From positions 2,170,001-2,234,000 of the forward strand of contig JAUCEF010000014.1 of assembly GCA_033558025.1 (NCBI GenBank): a stretch of DNA of 64,000 nt, given 5' to 3'. The notes below the pieces were generated by a model. The model did not search any database and was not told where the DNA came from. It was given only the letters and a program-made list of their open reading frames with translations. Made by a program: the position numbers and the translations under genes. Below are positions 54,061-64,000 of this stretch, one piece after another. How positions within the stretch are numbered: the stretch's first letter is position 1; each line of letters starts with the position of its first letter. The stretch comes from Phytophthora sp. 'mugwort' (lineage: Eukaryota > Oomycota > Peronosporomycetes > Peronosporales > Peronosporaceae).

Positions 54061-54299
54061 ATGTGCCCTTGATAATGTCGCCTTCGGCTTCCAGAACGAT
54101 CAGCACCTTGTCCTTTACGGTGAGCCTGGTGTCTTTCATCGGCATGGTTGTCGTCTTGCAAGATTTCGCACCAGTTCAGAAGTGCTCGCCCCAAGATCGC
54201 TAATGGCAGCATCAGCCAATAGCTGAGAAGCGCGCCAACCGTAGCTTTATATATAAGTTGTGCCCCCTCAACAAAATTTTTGCTCATCGGCGAACTCGG

Positions 54300-54885
54300 A
54301 GCTGAGATGGCGTAGGGTGCGTCACCGGAGTGCTCTCCAACTGTCCGTCGCTATGTAAGTGTATTGCCATTAGTATGTGCACACTTAGAGGGCTGTAGTT
54401 GCAGGGCAATCAATAGGAAGTAACGTAAACACGTAAATGCCGGGCAGTAGCCGCGACAGAACCGCGTAGTCTGGTGTGGCAGCTCTCGCTCTCTCCCTCT
54501 CTTGCAGTGCTCGCTGAGCTGCAAAAGCTTAAGTGGGTGAGAGAGTCAGAGACCGCCGCGCTCCAGCGCGTACCGCAAATATATTTGTATACGCCATAAT
54601 AAAGCGCGTTGCACTCGTAGCGCGCTGCACGATCTTGACCGCTCTCAGCCAGCAATGTCCTTTAGCATACAGTCATTGGTATTGCCACCGCGCCATGCAC
54701 ACAGGCGTGTGATAACATCGACATGCGCGCGATAGTCGATAGGATGTGTTCACCGGGCGCTGCCAGTATCCTGGGCATGTCGGGCACTGAATACTGGTAG
54801 TCCGCACGCATCTCGCTGTGCTTGGTAGTAGTCGAACTAGGCTTCACTATAGGTAGCATACCTCCTCACACTAGCAACCACCATT
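54300..54885. other. Gap between two pogo-like elements
   Basis: No gene supported. Pyrimidine-rich CTCTCTCCCTCTC near 54,490 and a purine-rich GAGAGAGTCAGAGA near 54,540 could pair as a loose hairpin. Confidence 0.35.
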
Positions 54886-56680
54886 TTGACATTTGCTCGC
54901 GAATGGGGTGACCTCGACAAGGAGGCCAAGGCCAGAAGCGTATGCTGTACGCACGGACGGCGTACTCATATGCAGATAAGTTGCGTGCTCTTTGATACGT
55001 TTGAATGTTCCGATAAACTGGCGATGCTTTTTGGTGAGTTAGCAAACGACTCTGATAGAAGAATCTCATTCAAAGGTGGTTTAGAGACGGTGCTTCTATT
55101 GCCGATATGTGTGCAAAAGGAAAAAGATAGTGTGCTAAAACGCCGTAAGCGTGGATTAGGTACTGTGCTCTCTGCGGAGGCTGAAGAGCAAATAGTTTTA
55201 TGGATAAACCCTTTTCAGCGTGAAGGTATCCCCGTATCTTCAGGCATGTTAACCCAAAAGGCTTTGGAAATAACTGCTGAAGAAGGTTTGAGCCCAGCGC
55301 ATTTAGGGCTTTTTCTTCCTGGACCCGGAGCTTTTTTCGTCGACATAGGCTCTCTTTTCGACCTAGAACAAGACAAGGACAGACGCCCCCAGACGACGCT
55401 GCACAGGTTCCAGCAGCATTTTCAGCAAGATTTCGACAATCAATGGTGGATCAAGGTATATCAAAGTTATACAACGCCGATCAAACAGGTAATTTTGCTG
55501 TATCAGAACAATTTACCTCAAGGCTATCAGACTTACTAACTTTAACGTAGCTGTCTTCTTTGCGTACTTGCCTAGTAGAAATATCGATTCGCGCAATGCA
55601 CGCACTGTATGGATCAAATGTGCCTGCACTGAGAAAGACCGTGCTCCCCGTAATGCTTCTTGCTGCTCCCGACGGCAACACCCCCCCCCCCCCCGTTTTT
55701 GGTTTATAAAACGCGCCCATCGACCAAGCCAGATGAGCGCGTAGCGAACACAAAATTTCGAAACGGCATTGACAGGACGCTATAAAAACAAAATTGCGCC
55801 GCTCCAGAAGTCATCAGGTTGTCCAATTTTGGCAACACAAAAGGTTGGTGTGATGCCGAGTTGTCCATCGCTTTTTGAAGTTCCACTTCGCTGAGCGTGA
55901 GAACTGCACAGAGACCATTATGCTGCTCTGGGACATTGGACGGAGAAGGTTTGTCAATAGGCAGCGTCTACTAAGGTCGTTCTGCTGAAAGTGCCACCAC
56001 GGTACACATATGTCTGCCAGCCGACAGCCATTGCGTGGAACAATCTACTAAAAGATCAGATTCGTCATGCATAGGTAGCTCAGATGAGAAAGCAGGTCGC
56101 TAGGCACCACTCTCTTGAGGCGGTGCGACGGGAAGAGGTGGCGCGGCGGGCAGCAGAGGAAGAACAGCAGGTAGTGCGACGAGCCGTCGAGGTGCAGCAG
56201 CAGCTAGAAGCTTATGCCGAGGCTACAGGCAGGAACAATACGGCCAGCAACCATTTCGCTATTACACAAGAAGCACAACAAGAACAAGGAGCACGCCAGG
56301 CACCACAGCAGCGACAACAGGAGTCTTCATTGTGGTTAGCGTACCGCGAGTGTGATGGCACTATGTCCGACGTCTCGGACAACAGCAAGATTCGCCCCGC
56401 AGTTGTCCAGCGCCGCAGGAAACCGCGCACGAAGTCTGGTAATGGCTTTGAACTCTTCGCTCCGTCACGATCTGATATTGCTGCGTGGATTTCAAGCACT
56501 TGGGCGAACCTGACGAAAGATACAATTACCGGAGGGTTCAAGCACATTGATCTTCTAAACGATACACGCGCACAGAACATGTATTTCCGGAGTGGACGAC
56601 AGACTCAACCGCGCTACTACAAGTGCTTGCTGGGTTTCAATATCGGTTCCCATCTCCCGACGTTGCTGCGTTCACTCTGA
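54886..56680 (+). pseudogene. Pogo/DDE_1 transposase, copy 2, frameshifted
   Basis: Around 55,150-55,300 the plus strand reads RGLGTVLSAEAEEQIVLWI then GIPVSSGMLTQKALEITAEE, the CENP-B-type helix-turn-helix. In the next frame GISKLYNADQTGNFAV opens the DDE core. NARTVWIKCACTEKDRAPRN and FLVYKTRPSTKPDERVANTK follow on either side of a 14-base C run (55,681-55,694), which shifts the frame. Another C-terminal-like piece (SDIAAWISSTWANLTKDTIT with GGFKHI) ends near 56,680. No confident terminal repeats were found. Confidence 0.75.
55681..55694. repeat. Run of 14 C
   Basis: Homopolymer within the transposase core of pogo copy 2. Confidence 0.98.
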
Positions 56681-57975
56681 AGATGATATGGCAACTGCAG
56701 AGGAAAACGCAGATAGCTCAGGTAGCGACCAAGCATAAATACATTAGCCTGTATCCGTGAACGCCTTCGCTTCTGGAGGAGCACGACTGCAAGTATTCCG
56801 AGCGTAATATGGCCATATAAGCCAGAGTGTGCTAAACAAGGAGGCCGGGTGTTAATTATATGATCTGCAAACCAGACACAAATAGCTACAGCATAGCGTT
56901 AGCAATTGCACACACACACACACCAGCAGCGCTGTATGCACAAATACGCACCTCTGTTCCCCTGCTTTCGAGAGCCCGTCAGCACCACCCACGCTGAGCT
57001 GCTGGAAGACCACCGTTAGTATGGCGAACCAAACCGCTGTCTATGTGGAAAAAATAGCAGCATGCAATTCAGAGGCGACAAGCTTAGCAGTGCACCGATC
57101 TCTTGTACACACATTAGCGCATCCGAATGCACAAGCGTTTAAACGTCCTGCTTGCCGAGAAGTCGTAATGCGTTCACCAGCCGGCTTGATGCCAAATACG
57201 CATACAAAAGACGCCATAATTAACTAGCGTGTGAGACAGAGTAGCGCAAGGAAACATGTGGAGCTCCGAGGGCGAGTACTGACCTCCTTGTGTGCCAACG
57301 CCCACTCAGCTTAGCCGGCGCGCAGTCTCCGCGATTCGTTCGGCGGCCCTCCTGCTTCTTGTGGCGTCCGTCAAGTTGACGAGTGTGTGCTGCGCCAAAA
57401 ATGTCGAGTACAATTATAATGCAAATAAGTACGATGCATTTGTTTCTGACACGTGGGCTCTATAGCCCTAGCCTCAGATGCATTTATCGTGGCTCCTATG
57501 ACAGGAAAATGTCGGTAGGCATACATCTGTAAAAAGAGATAAAGTTACGCGTACAGTCTTAAAAGGAGGGGGTGAAGTCACATAAAACGATTAACGGAGG
57601 AGAGCGGTTGCGAGCGCACGTAGCCACAGCGAACCCGCGCGGTATTTGCGATGTGGGTCCAGCTCGGTGAGCTAACCCTTGTACTGAGCCGATGAAAAAA
57701 TCATTTTATCACAGGAGCGCAGCGACTGCCTTTGCGTAGATAAGCCTTAAACCGCGATGGCATCGGTCCACGGGATGGTAGGGGTAAAGCGAAATGGGAG
57801 ACCTCCAATACAAAAGAAGGTTTAAACCAAAAATGTGAGGTGGCGAGACGGTATGCATATCTTCTGCGTCTCTCACATTCACCTCCTGTGGGTCAATACA
57901 ATCCCCAATGTGGGAATTTCAACAAAGCATACACCACACGTGAGAAAATGTGGCTAATGAAACTGTAATCTATGT
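56681..57975. other. Repeat-rich stretch without a supported gene
   Basis: Contains a (CA)n microsatellite at 56,909-56,923. A 68-codon frame at 57,021-57,227 is unrecognised. Probably degraded transposon DNA. Confidence 0.35.
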
Positions 57976-58519
57976 TTAAAAAGCCTCGCAAGTCTTGTAT
58001 GATAGGGGTAACCTGTGCTGAGAATTTAGCCGCAAGAACAGCAAGATCAGGTGCCCTGGCAAGTTTTGGTGGCGTCTCTTGAAGTCATTTACCAACTTGT
58101 CGGGAATCTCAAACTTCTTATTGTTGGCGGCGTTGGCTAGCTCAAGAGCTTTGATTGTCAGCATCCGCGTCGAGATAGGGACTCCTTCATCGCAGACCTC
58201 ATTAACCCATACACAATACTCTCGTCTATATCATAGATAAAGTTGTTGATATTTATACATCTCGAAGCTTCTTGTGTTCTCCCTTATGAGCGCTAGCAGC
58301 CTCCTCCAGCTTTCCCTGATCGCGTAGCCAGTGAAAATTTTGAACGTGCTTGTTTTGTTTTAGCGACTCTATTAGATTAGGGTAGAAACTGGAATTGCCT
58401 GTGCCTCCAGGAATGCTAGAACCGTTAGTTTCTCGACATGCTAGGTAATTCAGCATTGAGCTTGCATTGCCGTATATGGCACCCGAGTCAGGCCGTCCTT
58501 TTGGCTTGACACGAGTCAT
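57976..58519 (-). pseudogene. Transposase DNA-binding fragment (Tc5/pogo type)
   Basis: The right piece (58,519-58,253) starts MTRVKPKGRPDSGAIYGN. The left piece has GVPISTRMLTIKALELANAA and IPDKLVNDFKRRHQNLPG, the second helix-turn-helix of CENP-B/pogo-like transposases, here without a following DDE core. A decayed third copy of the family. Confidence 0.6.
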
Positions 58520-58649
58520 TTACTTCTAAGCGGCCGTTTGCAACAGCAAGAGTTATTATTGCAAATAGTAGCATTTATTCCTTAACTTGCGAGTTCGCGG
58601 GATCTCTGTTCTGGGCAATAATTGGTTACATTAGTGCGGAGGTGTCAGT

Positions 58650-58960
58650 CTACATTGGAAATACGATACTGACACGTCGCCGACGCTTAATGTCGGCAGC
58701 GACAGGCAAGCACTTTTTCGTCGGTAGATAAGTAACTTGTTCGCACGTTTGCCAGATATCAAGTATCCAGTCGACAATAAATTCGAAACAATGAGTCAGC
58801 AAAACCTTGTCCTTGTGAACACGAAGCGAAGCGACAGCAGCCAACGTCTTCAATACGTTTCTCGCGTCAGAGAACTCGGGAAGGGCGTCCACCGACGCGA
58901 GAAGAACTTTGAGAACGTTGAGTTCGTTTTGTGGCCGACAACAGTGATCCAGCCTTCCTG
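58650..58960 (-). pseudogene. Unrecognised open stretch
   Basis: About 100 codons open on the minus strand without an ATG. The hydrophobic-patterned middle (LLTHCFEFIVDWILDIW) looks protein-like. No family is recognised; it may belong to the neighbouring recombinase element. Confidence 0.2.
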
Positions 58961-58976
58961 AAGCTACTCGACCGCT

Positions 58977-59656
58977 TTGCGCTGCATCTCGTATTTACAC
59001 GGCACCGAGGCGATAAACTGCGAAATCGAAAACCATGATGATATACTATCGCAACGAAAATTCGCCCCATCTTCACGCCATCGACAGCCGTTGGAAGAGT
59101 TGTTACATCATCTTCACGCCATCGAGCAGCGGCTAGTCAAGATGGGGCGAATTTCAAACACAACTGCCTCAAGCAACAGCAAGGCGGAGGCCTGCACGAA
59201 GTGCGACTTGCGCTCTTTGATGGAGGGATTGTACTTCGATGCGAGCCCAGGAACGGAGTACCAAGACTTAGAATCTCTCTGTACTGTATGGTACGCGTTT
59301 CGACGCACGTCAGACCTTGCATTTTTTTTAAATACGGCCTGTCCGCGTCTTCAGAAAATGTGCGCTTATTCGTCTGACCCGCGCGAAAACGTCGGAGGAA
59401 CAAGGCATATATCTCGTTCGGACAAGAGTTCATTCATCACGTGTCCAGCGCACGCGATCGGTATGGTGCTAGACTCAGATTTTCTCAGCATAATCGGTAC
59501 GACCTCGAGCAACTTTCCGATAGCGACGAGGGTGATGAAAGATCGATAACGAACAAGACACCATTGCCCGACACGTGTCTCGATGGACCTGTCATGGCAT
59601 CCATTCCGTCGAGTTGGACCCCGCTTGCTAATGCGGATTTATCGCTGATTCTGTAG
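58977..59656 (+). pseudogene. Tyrosine-recombinase (Crypton-like) fragment
   Basis: Reads TEYQDLESLCTVWYAFRRTS, then in a shifted frame LIRLTRAKTSEEQGIYL, then FITCPAHAIGMVLDSD. I associate this order (YQDxxLLxxWYxFGRxSD, RxKTSEEQG, CPxxAxAxAL) with recombinase-like proteins abundant in Phytophthora and linked to Crypton-type elements. That association is from memory and should be checked. The catalytic C-terminus is not seen. Confidence 0.5.
59059..59153. repeat. 15-base perfect inverted repeat with internal direct repeats
   Basis: AATTCGCCCCATCTT (59,059-59,073) is exactly inverted at 59,139-59,153. CTTCACGCCATCGA also occurs twice between or at the arms (59,071 and 59,112), which suggests a small duplication or snap-back event inside the recombinase fragment. 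Confidence 0.85.
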
Positions 59657-59864
59657 TGGGCTGGGCCTTTGACGGAGTACAGTCACGGCCATCAATTCCG
59701 ACGCGGAATGCTGCCTATAACCGGGTAAAAGTGATACGCAATCAAATATCGTTTTTTAAACATGACAAACCTTGTTTCCCGCCTCCACCAATTTTCCCGC
59801 CACCACCCGAATCGCGGAGATCAAGTCTACTCAAAAAACGCGCACAGTAAGAAGCAAGAAGAAT

Positions 59865-60913
59865 GGGGCGCTGGATGAATATCAACCACAAGCGCGCCAT
59901 CATCAGAAAGGCTAAGGTCTGCCCAGAGATGAGTCAAAGGGGGGTGGCAGCGTGGGAGTACAAGTTGCGCAGCAAGCCAGCCAGAAACACCGTCACGGTG
60001 CTCTGAAGAACGCGACCGCCATCCTGAGCGATGATATATATTACGGCGATGGCCGCCGCTGGAAAGCCTCTCCAAGTGGTTTCGCGACGCTCGAGAAGCC
60101 GCTCGATGCATGGATTGAGAGCATCGAGCACCGCAACGTCTATCTGTCGCGCGAGCTCATCACGATGAAAGCTTGAGTGTAAGATCGCCTATGCGATGCT
60201 TGGGATCTAAACTTTTCTTTTGGTTGAACGACAGGGGTTCTGAGGAGGCATGGGCTGCGCCACCGTCAGCTACATGGGAAAGCTGCTTCGGCAGACCCGA
60301 TCGCTATTAAAGTGGGTCTATGATGAGTCCAAACGGTGACAGAATTCTATGCTACTAAAAATATTTATAACATGGGCAAACTGGGTTATGTTATGCAATG
60401 GCTCCTACACGTTCTATTTGCTCAAAGTACATGCGTGACGTCAAAAAAAGAAAACGCTGGTAGTGACTGCTAACGCCGACGGCTCAGATGCTCTTCCTAT
60501 CTTGTATCTCGGGAAAGCAAAAAACACACACGCTAAAACAAGAAGTCGGCGAAGCAGCTCGGGTTGAACTACCGAGCAAACCAGAAGGCGTGGATGACGA
60601 GGAAGGTGTTCCAGGACTGGGTGCGCGGCACCGCGATATACGTACAGTCGGCTGCCATATATTGCTTCTACTCGCCAACGCTTCCTCCCACCAGACTGGG
60701 GACCGGCACCTGACCAAAGTGACTGTAGCGCATCTGGGATGCCCAGAATTTAAAATAACGGGTCAATTGGAAGTAAAACCGCTTACTGAAACTGCCATAA
60801 CGACGAGAGCTCAACGAGGAATATCAATGGACCACGGAAAGCCAGGCGACGTCATAGGGTCTAGGCAGCACGCCACAGAGACGGCCAACAAGTGGTCATT
60901 CTATAGCAGATGA
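59865..60913 (+). pseudogene. Pogo/DDE_1 transposase, copy 4, frameshifted
   Basis: From MGRWMNINHKRAIIRKAK and MSQRGVAAWEYKLRSKPARN (first helix-turn-helix) it shifts to TLEKPLDAWIESIEHRNVYL then SRELITMKA (second). After a degraded gap come TANADGSDALPILYLGKAKN and, in another frame, NQKAWMTRKVFQDWVRG, the centre of the DDE_1 domain. The C-terminus is unclear. The sequence differs from copies 1 and 2 in the core, so it is a different subfamily. Confidence 0.7.
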
Positions 60914-62184
60914 GTGGTCAATCGCATTTCAAGCTTGCACAAATTCCCGTGGGGGTATCACCATCTATTCTCATGTTGAACATACATGTGGTGATAGCAC
61001 TAGAACGGCAATCTTTTCAACTAGCTAAACCGCATTGGGACGGGGTTCAAAGGGCATAATAGGCCGCCTCGCAACAGAGTTAGCAACCACGAACTCCAAA
61101 ATAAAGCGATGAGGCAAACGCCGCGGCAGCGAATACCGCAACTAGATAACAGAGTATCAAGTATGGGTAAATTACCGCTTCGCGACAAAGCAGCTCAATC
61201 TCTACTTTGACGGAAAAGAAGAAATAATAGCTGCCAGAAACTGGCTTGTTGCGCAAAGGACAAAGGGACACTGGGGGTTATCTTTCAAGAATGTCCCTGT
61301 GTACAAGCGTGCTGGCAGTAAGATCAGTTATTGGACTGGCTAACAGCGAATAATCACACCAATACAGGCATTATTGAAAACTACCTGACCAGATCTCCTC
61401 CCAAATTGACGCTGGATATCAGAGCAAGGCTCCGATCTGCTTTTGAAGACGACGCAAAAATATGAAGCCGAATGGAAGAGAATACGGTGAATTCTCAGCA
61501 CGGCTTGTATCACCAGTCTCTGGATCCAGCGACACAGAGTGACACATAAAACAGGAAGTGCTCCAAGGAAGTGTTAATGAATACATCAAGACAGGGCTAC
61601 GCCACTTACAAGCACTAGCGACGAGAGAACGCAGGTAAGAATATTCCGAATCCAAGGCACAAAAGTCTCGGTCTTTTTAAGCAACAACCGAAAGCAGCAT
61701 CGAATCAAGTGATAAGTCACGTACAACCGCACGGATCGGAACGAGACACCGGTGTTGTTAACCTGGCTTAAGAAAGAGACATTAAGTAAACCGTAACTGA
61801 AAATAGACACTGTTCTTTTCTGTAGTTAATGAGGGTGTGACTGAGCACTGCGCACTATGCTCCAGCATGAAAATAATTGTTCTACTGTGCCAAACCTACT
61901 GTATTAAATAACTAGCGCAATTTGGCTGTCTTTAAGGTAGTTTGCCGGCCTTCTAGAAGTATTTACAGAAACCCCGCGTATGTATCAGTAATTTATCAGC
62001 TATCGAAGAAACGGCATTTGATCGGTCTACGGCACAATTCCCGCCAAAAGTCCGAAAGTGCGCTTCACTTCTCGATTAGCAAGCTAACTGAGCAGAGGAG
62101 AGGCTGCAAGAAACGGCGAATGAGATTGATAACGAGTAGTTGCACCGGCTCGAAGACAAATCGACTATGATAGCCCGATCTACG
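60914..62184. other. Degraded repeat DNA, no supported gene
   Basis: Near 61,200-61,340 one plus frame reads WLVAQRTKGHWGLSFKNVPV and looks protein-derived, but I cannot place it. Other frames are short. I see no RNA gene. Confidence 0.35.
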
Positions 62185-62600
62185 ACCGCTTCCTCGCCGA
62201 TCAACGATCGGAAGGAATCGGCGTCATGACCAACTACTTCCGCGCTGAGTTTAAGGCACTATATGCTCTGGTCCAGCCAGCAATTGCGTCGTACTGTTGG
62301 GTGAGGTCAAATGTGTCGCGCGCGATGCCTTCTTCATGACGGTGAACCTGCTGAGGCGGTACTCCCAGTGGGACATGCATGCCAAAGTTTTCTGGCGGAA
62401 GACGTATTCGTTCGAGAAAATGAAGGTGATCGAGGTGATCGAAAAGCCACTCATGGATCACTTTATCTAATGACAACGCAGCGTCAAAAGTTTTAAACTG
62501 TTCAATAACTACCGATACGCACTCTACGCTACAGACGATTCAAGAGGCTTACCGCCCGAGTGGAGGATTCACGAAAGCAAAAACGTATTATCAGGTAAGC
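62185..62600 (+). pseudogene. Possible DDE transposase N-terminal fragment (Harbinger-like?)
   Basis: Plus-strand pieces read GVMTNYFRAEFKALYALVQP then, shifted, MTVNLLRRYSQWDMHAKVFW and FEKMKVIEVIEKPLMDHFI. The layout resembles the helical region before the DDE core in oomycete Harbinger-like or DDE_4-type transposases. No catalytic residues are seen, so the assignment is tentative. Confidence 0.35.
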
Positions 62601-62779
62601 ACCATCTCTATGGACTAAGCTTGAAGCGTCTGTTACACGGTAGTGTCAGATGCTGGTCATAGACGAAGCTGGTCTTGTAGCTAGCTCACGTGATCTCCGT
62701 ATGACCTGTGCACAGTGAGTACAAGACCAATCGATAGGTCACAAGCTAAAGTCATTATATTCACACCGCAAAGGCTTAC

Positions 62780-64000
62780 ACTACATCATGAACTCCTTCA
62801 CCAACGCCGTTAGCCAGCTCGACTGGGCATGGGAGTTCGTACCGCTCAATACGGTTCGGTGGCTTTGTTCTGCCGAGGCTAATGTCGTCCCGAAGCTGGA
62901 CGCGACGACGTGATATATCCTTCACGGTCTCAATGAATCGGGGCAGGGCCGTGCAGGGTTCCGAACGCTGCACTCAGCTCGCGATTTAATCGCTCGAGCG
63001 GGTTGTTAGTGCGTGCAACAACGCTACTAATGTAGCCGTGCACATTCCAAAACTTTGGTGGCAGCAGGTTCAGCCACGTGCACTAAATGAATTTCCAAAA
63101 CGAATCCCATTTGGCACTAGAGTATATGATGTTGTCCTTCGTGCATCGCTCCTGAATAGCATTCTTGACCCAATCAGTTCTCTGTTGCGCGATCTTAGTT
63201 CTGTCGATCACGGTGAGCACGTCTAGCATGCCCGGAAGCACCGCAACCTTGACTTGGTGTCTGTGCAAGCGATATTTCAGCATTCGACGTTGGCATGCTT
63301 GTTTGAAATGAAACAAGCAACGGATGATGCTGCTTGAGGAAACCAGTCGCTCACAGAGTTGATAAGGCCAGCTTCGAAATCGCATACGACCTCTTCGGGC
63401 TTAATGGCCTCCCCGCACGCATTCCAGACAAACTGGAGCAAGTTCCAGTACGTGTCATAGTTCTTGGCCGAGCAAAGCACGAAGAAGACCGGAACGTAGA
63501 GGCTGGTATCTCGGTCGTAGACTGTTACCACGTCGCACTGAGCAAATTATTCTGATATACAGTGGAATGTGCCATCCATAAAAAGCGTGATATTCTCGTA
63601 CCGAAGCAAATTCAGTAGGGGGTGGAGTTCGCCCAGCCGATCATCCTGTCCAACTCTCCGTTCATGTTGCCCCAGACGTGGTGGAACTGCAAGAACCACA
63701 AGTTGCTGTTCTTAACGCTCACCAATGGTGGTACTTCGTCTCGACCGTGAACGTCCGTTCCGCAGTGTAGCGCTCGTGCGTGGTGGACTCGCTTAATGAC
63801 TTGACCTCTTGCCATTCCACGGACGGCAGTCTTGGTCTCGGGCGTCCTGTAGTACTTAGCGATTATCTCATCCCAGATCTGGAGTGGGGATGCTACCGTA
63901 GATGTCGCCATCTTGTCGACTTCACGCTTCATTGCTGCCGCGACGTCAAACGCCCTATTCTTGTCGCGATCCGTAAGCGCTCGGATCGAGGGCGGGATGC
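62780..64000 (-). pseudogene. MULE (Mutator-like) transposase, cut by the right window edge
   Basis: Minus-strand pieces run from the edge: TSTVASPLQIWDEIIAKYYR, then LVTVYDRDTSLYVPVFFVLC and SAKNYDTYWNLLQFVW, EVVCDFEAGLINSVSDWFP, LFHFKQACQRRMLKYRL, and at the left NNPLERLNRELSAAFGT-like text. These are the successive blocks of the MULE transposase domain (DDE, with the DFE-like Asp in VCDFEAGL). Frameshifts occur near 63,280, 63,060 and 62,970. The rest of the N-terminus lies outside the window. Confidence 0.75.

Larger units (their letters stand above)
52199..54299 (-). mobile_element. Pogo-like DNA transposon, copy 1, with candidate terminal inverted repeats
   Basis: Ends 52,199-52,216 (CCGAATTCGCCGATAAGC) and 54,282-54,299 match in inverted orientation at 16 of 18 bases. 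They bracket a decayed DDE_1 transposase. GCTGTGCCCC-type units recur inside the left end (52,212, 52,250, 52,311) and their complement lies inside the right end (54,256-54,268). A TA target duplication is not clear. The length of 2.1 kb is usual for the family. Confidence 0.65.

Noticed and set aside
1..64000. tRNA or rRNA genes
   Set aside because: I saw no convincing cloverleaf or rRNA motif when reading the window; a covariance-model search would be needed to exclude them.

Overview
The window is nuclear DNA of an oomycete, most likely a Phytophthora-like species. The evidence is compact intron-poor host genes with GT-AG introns of 56-98 bases, flagellar machinery, the protein repertoire (FYVE/GAF protein; PP2C plus cyclic-nucleotide-binding plus kinase-fold fusion) and a dense load of oomycete-type transposons. 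The species call is inference.

Host genes lie in two blocks. Left block (1-6.5 kb): an EDEM-type GH47 mannosidase-like protein with a PA domain (+) and a five-exon anoctamin (-). Right block (34.5-49.7 kb): a WDR63/DNAI3-like axonemal dynein intermediate chain, the phosphatase/cNMP/kinase-fold fusion (whose kinase lobe looks inactive), a type II membrane glycosyltransferase-like protein, a small hypothetical protein, UTP12/WDR3 of the small-subunit processome and a FYVE-GAF protein. All in the right block are on the minus strand.

Between the blocks is a nest of mobile DNA. Two related Helitrons (A about 7.2-26.1 kb, B about 26.1-34.3 kb) lie head to tail and end in the same hairpin plus CTAGT/CTACT terminus. 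Helitron A is interrupted by a decayed polinton-like virus (PLV). The PLV keeps traces of major and minor capsid proteins, an adenain-like protease, a packaging ATPase, a fibre with an S74 chaperone domain, a GIY-YIG nuclease, an integrase with C-terminal chromodomain and a protein-primed-type family B DNA polymerase. Its ends are marked by a 24-bp inverted terminal sequence and a possible 6-bp target duplication. A later inversion of about 4.13 kb (21,358-25,489) cut the PLV polymerase and the Helitron helicase, and swapped their halves. Undoing it makes both genes continuous in frame. Helitron B carries a Ty3/gypsy retrotransposon (28,621-34,170) with two LTRs and a perfect TCGTA duplication.

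The right end (52-64 kb) is a transposon graveyard: at least four pogo/DDE_1 remnants, a tyrosine-recombinase (Crypton-like) fragment, a possible Harbinger-like fragment and a MULE transposase running off the window edge. Most mobile genes are broken by frameshifts and stops, so they are annotated as pseudogenes.
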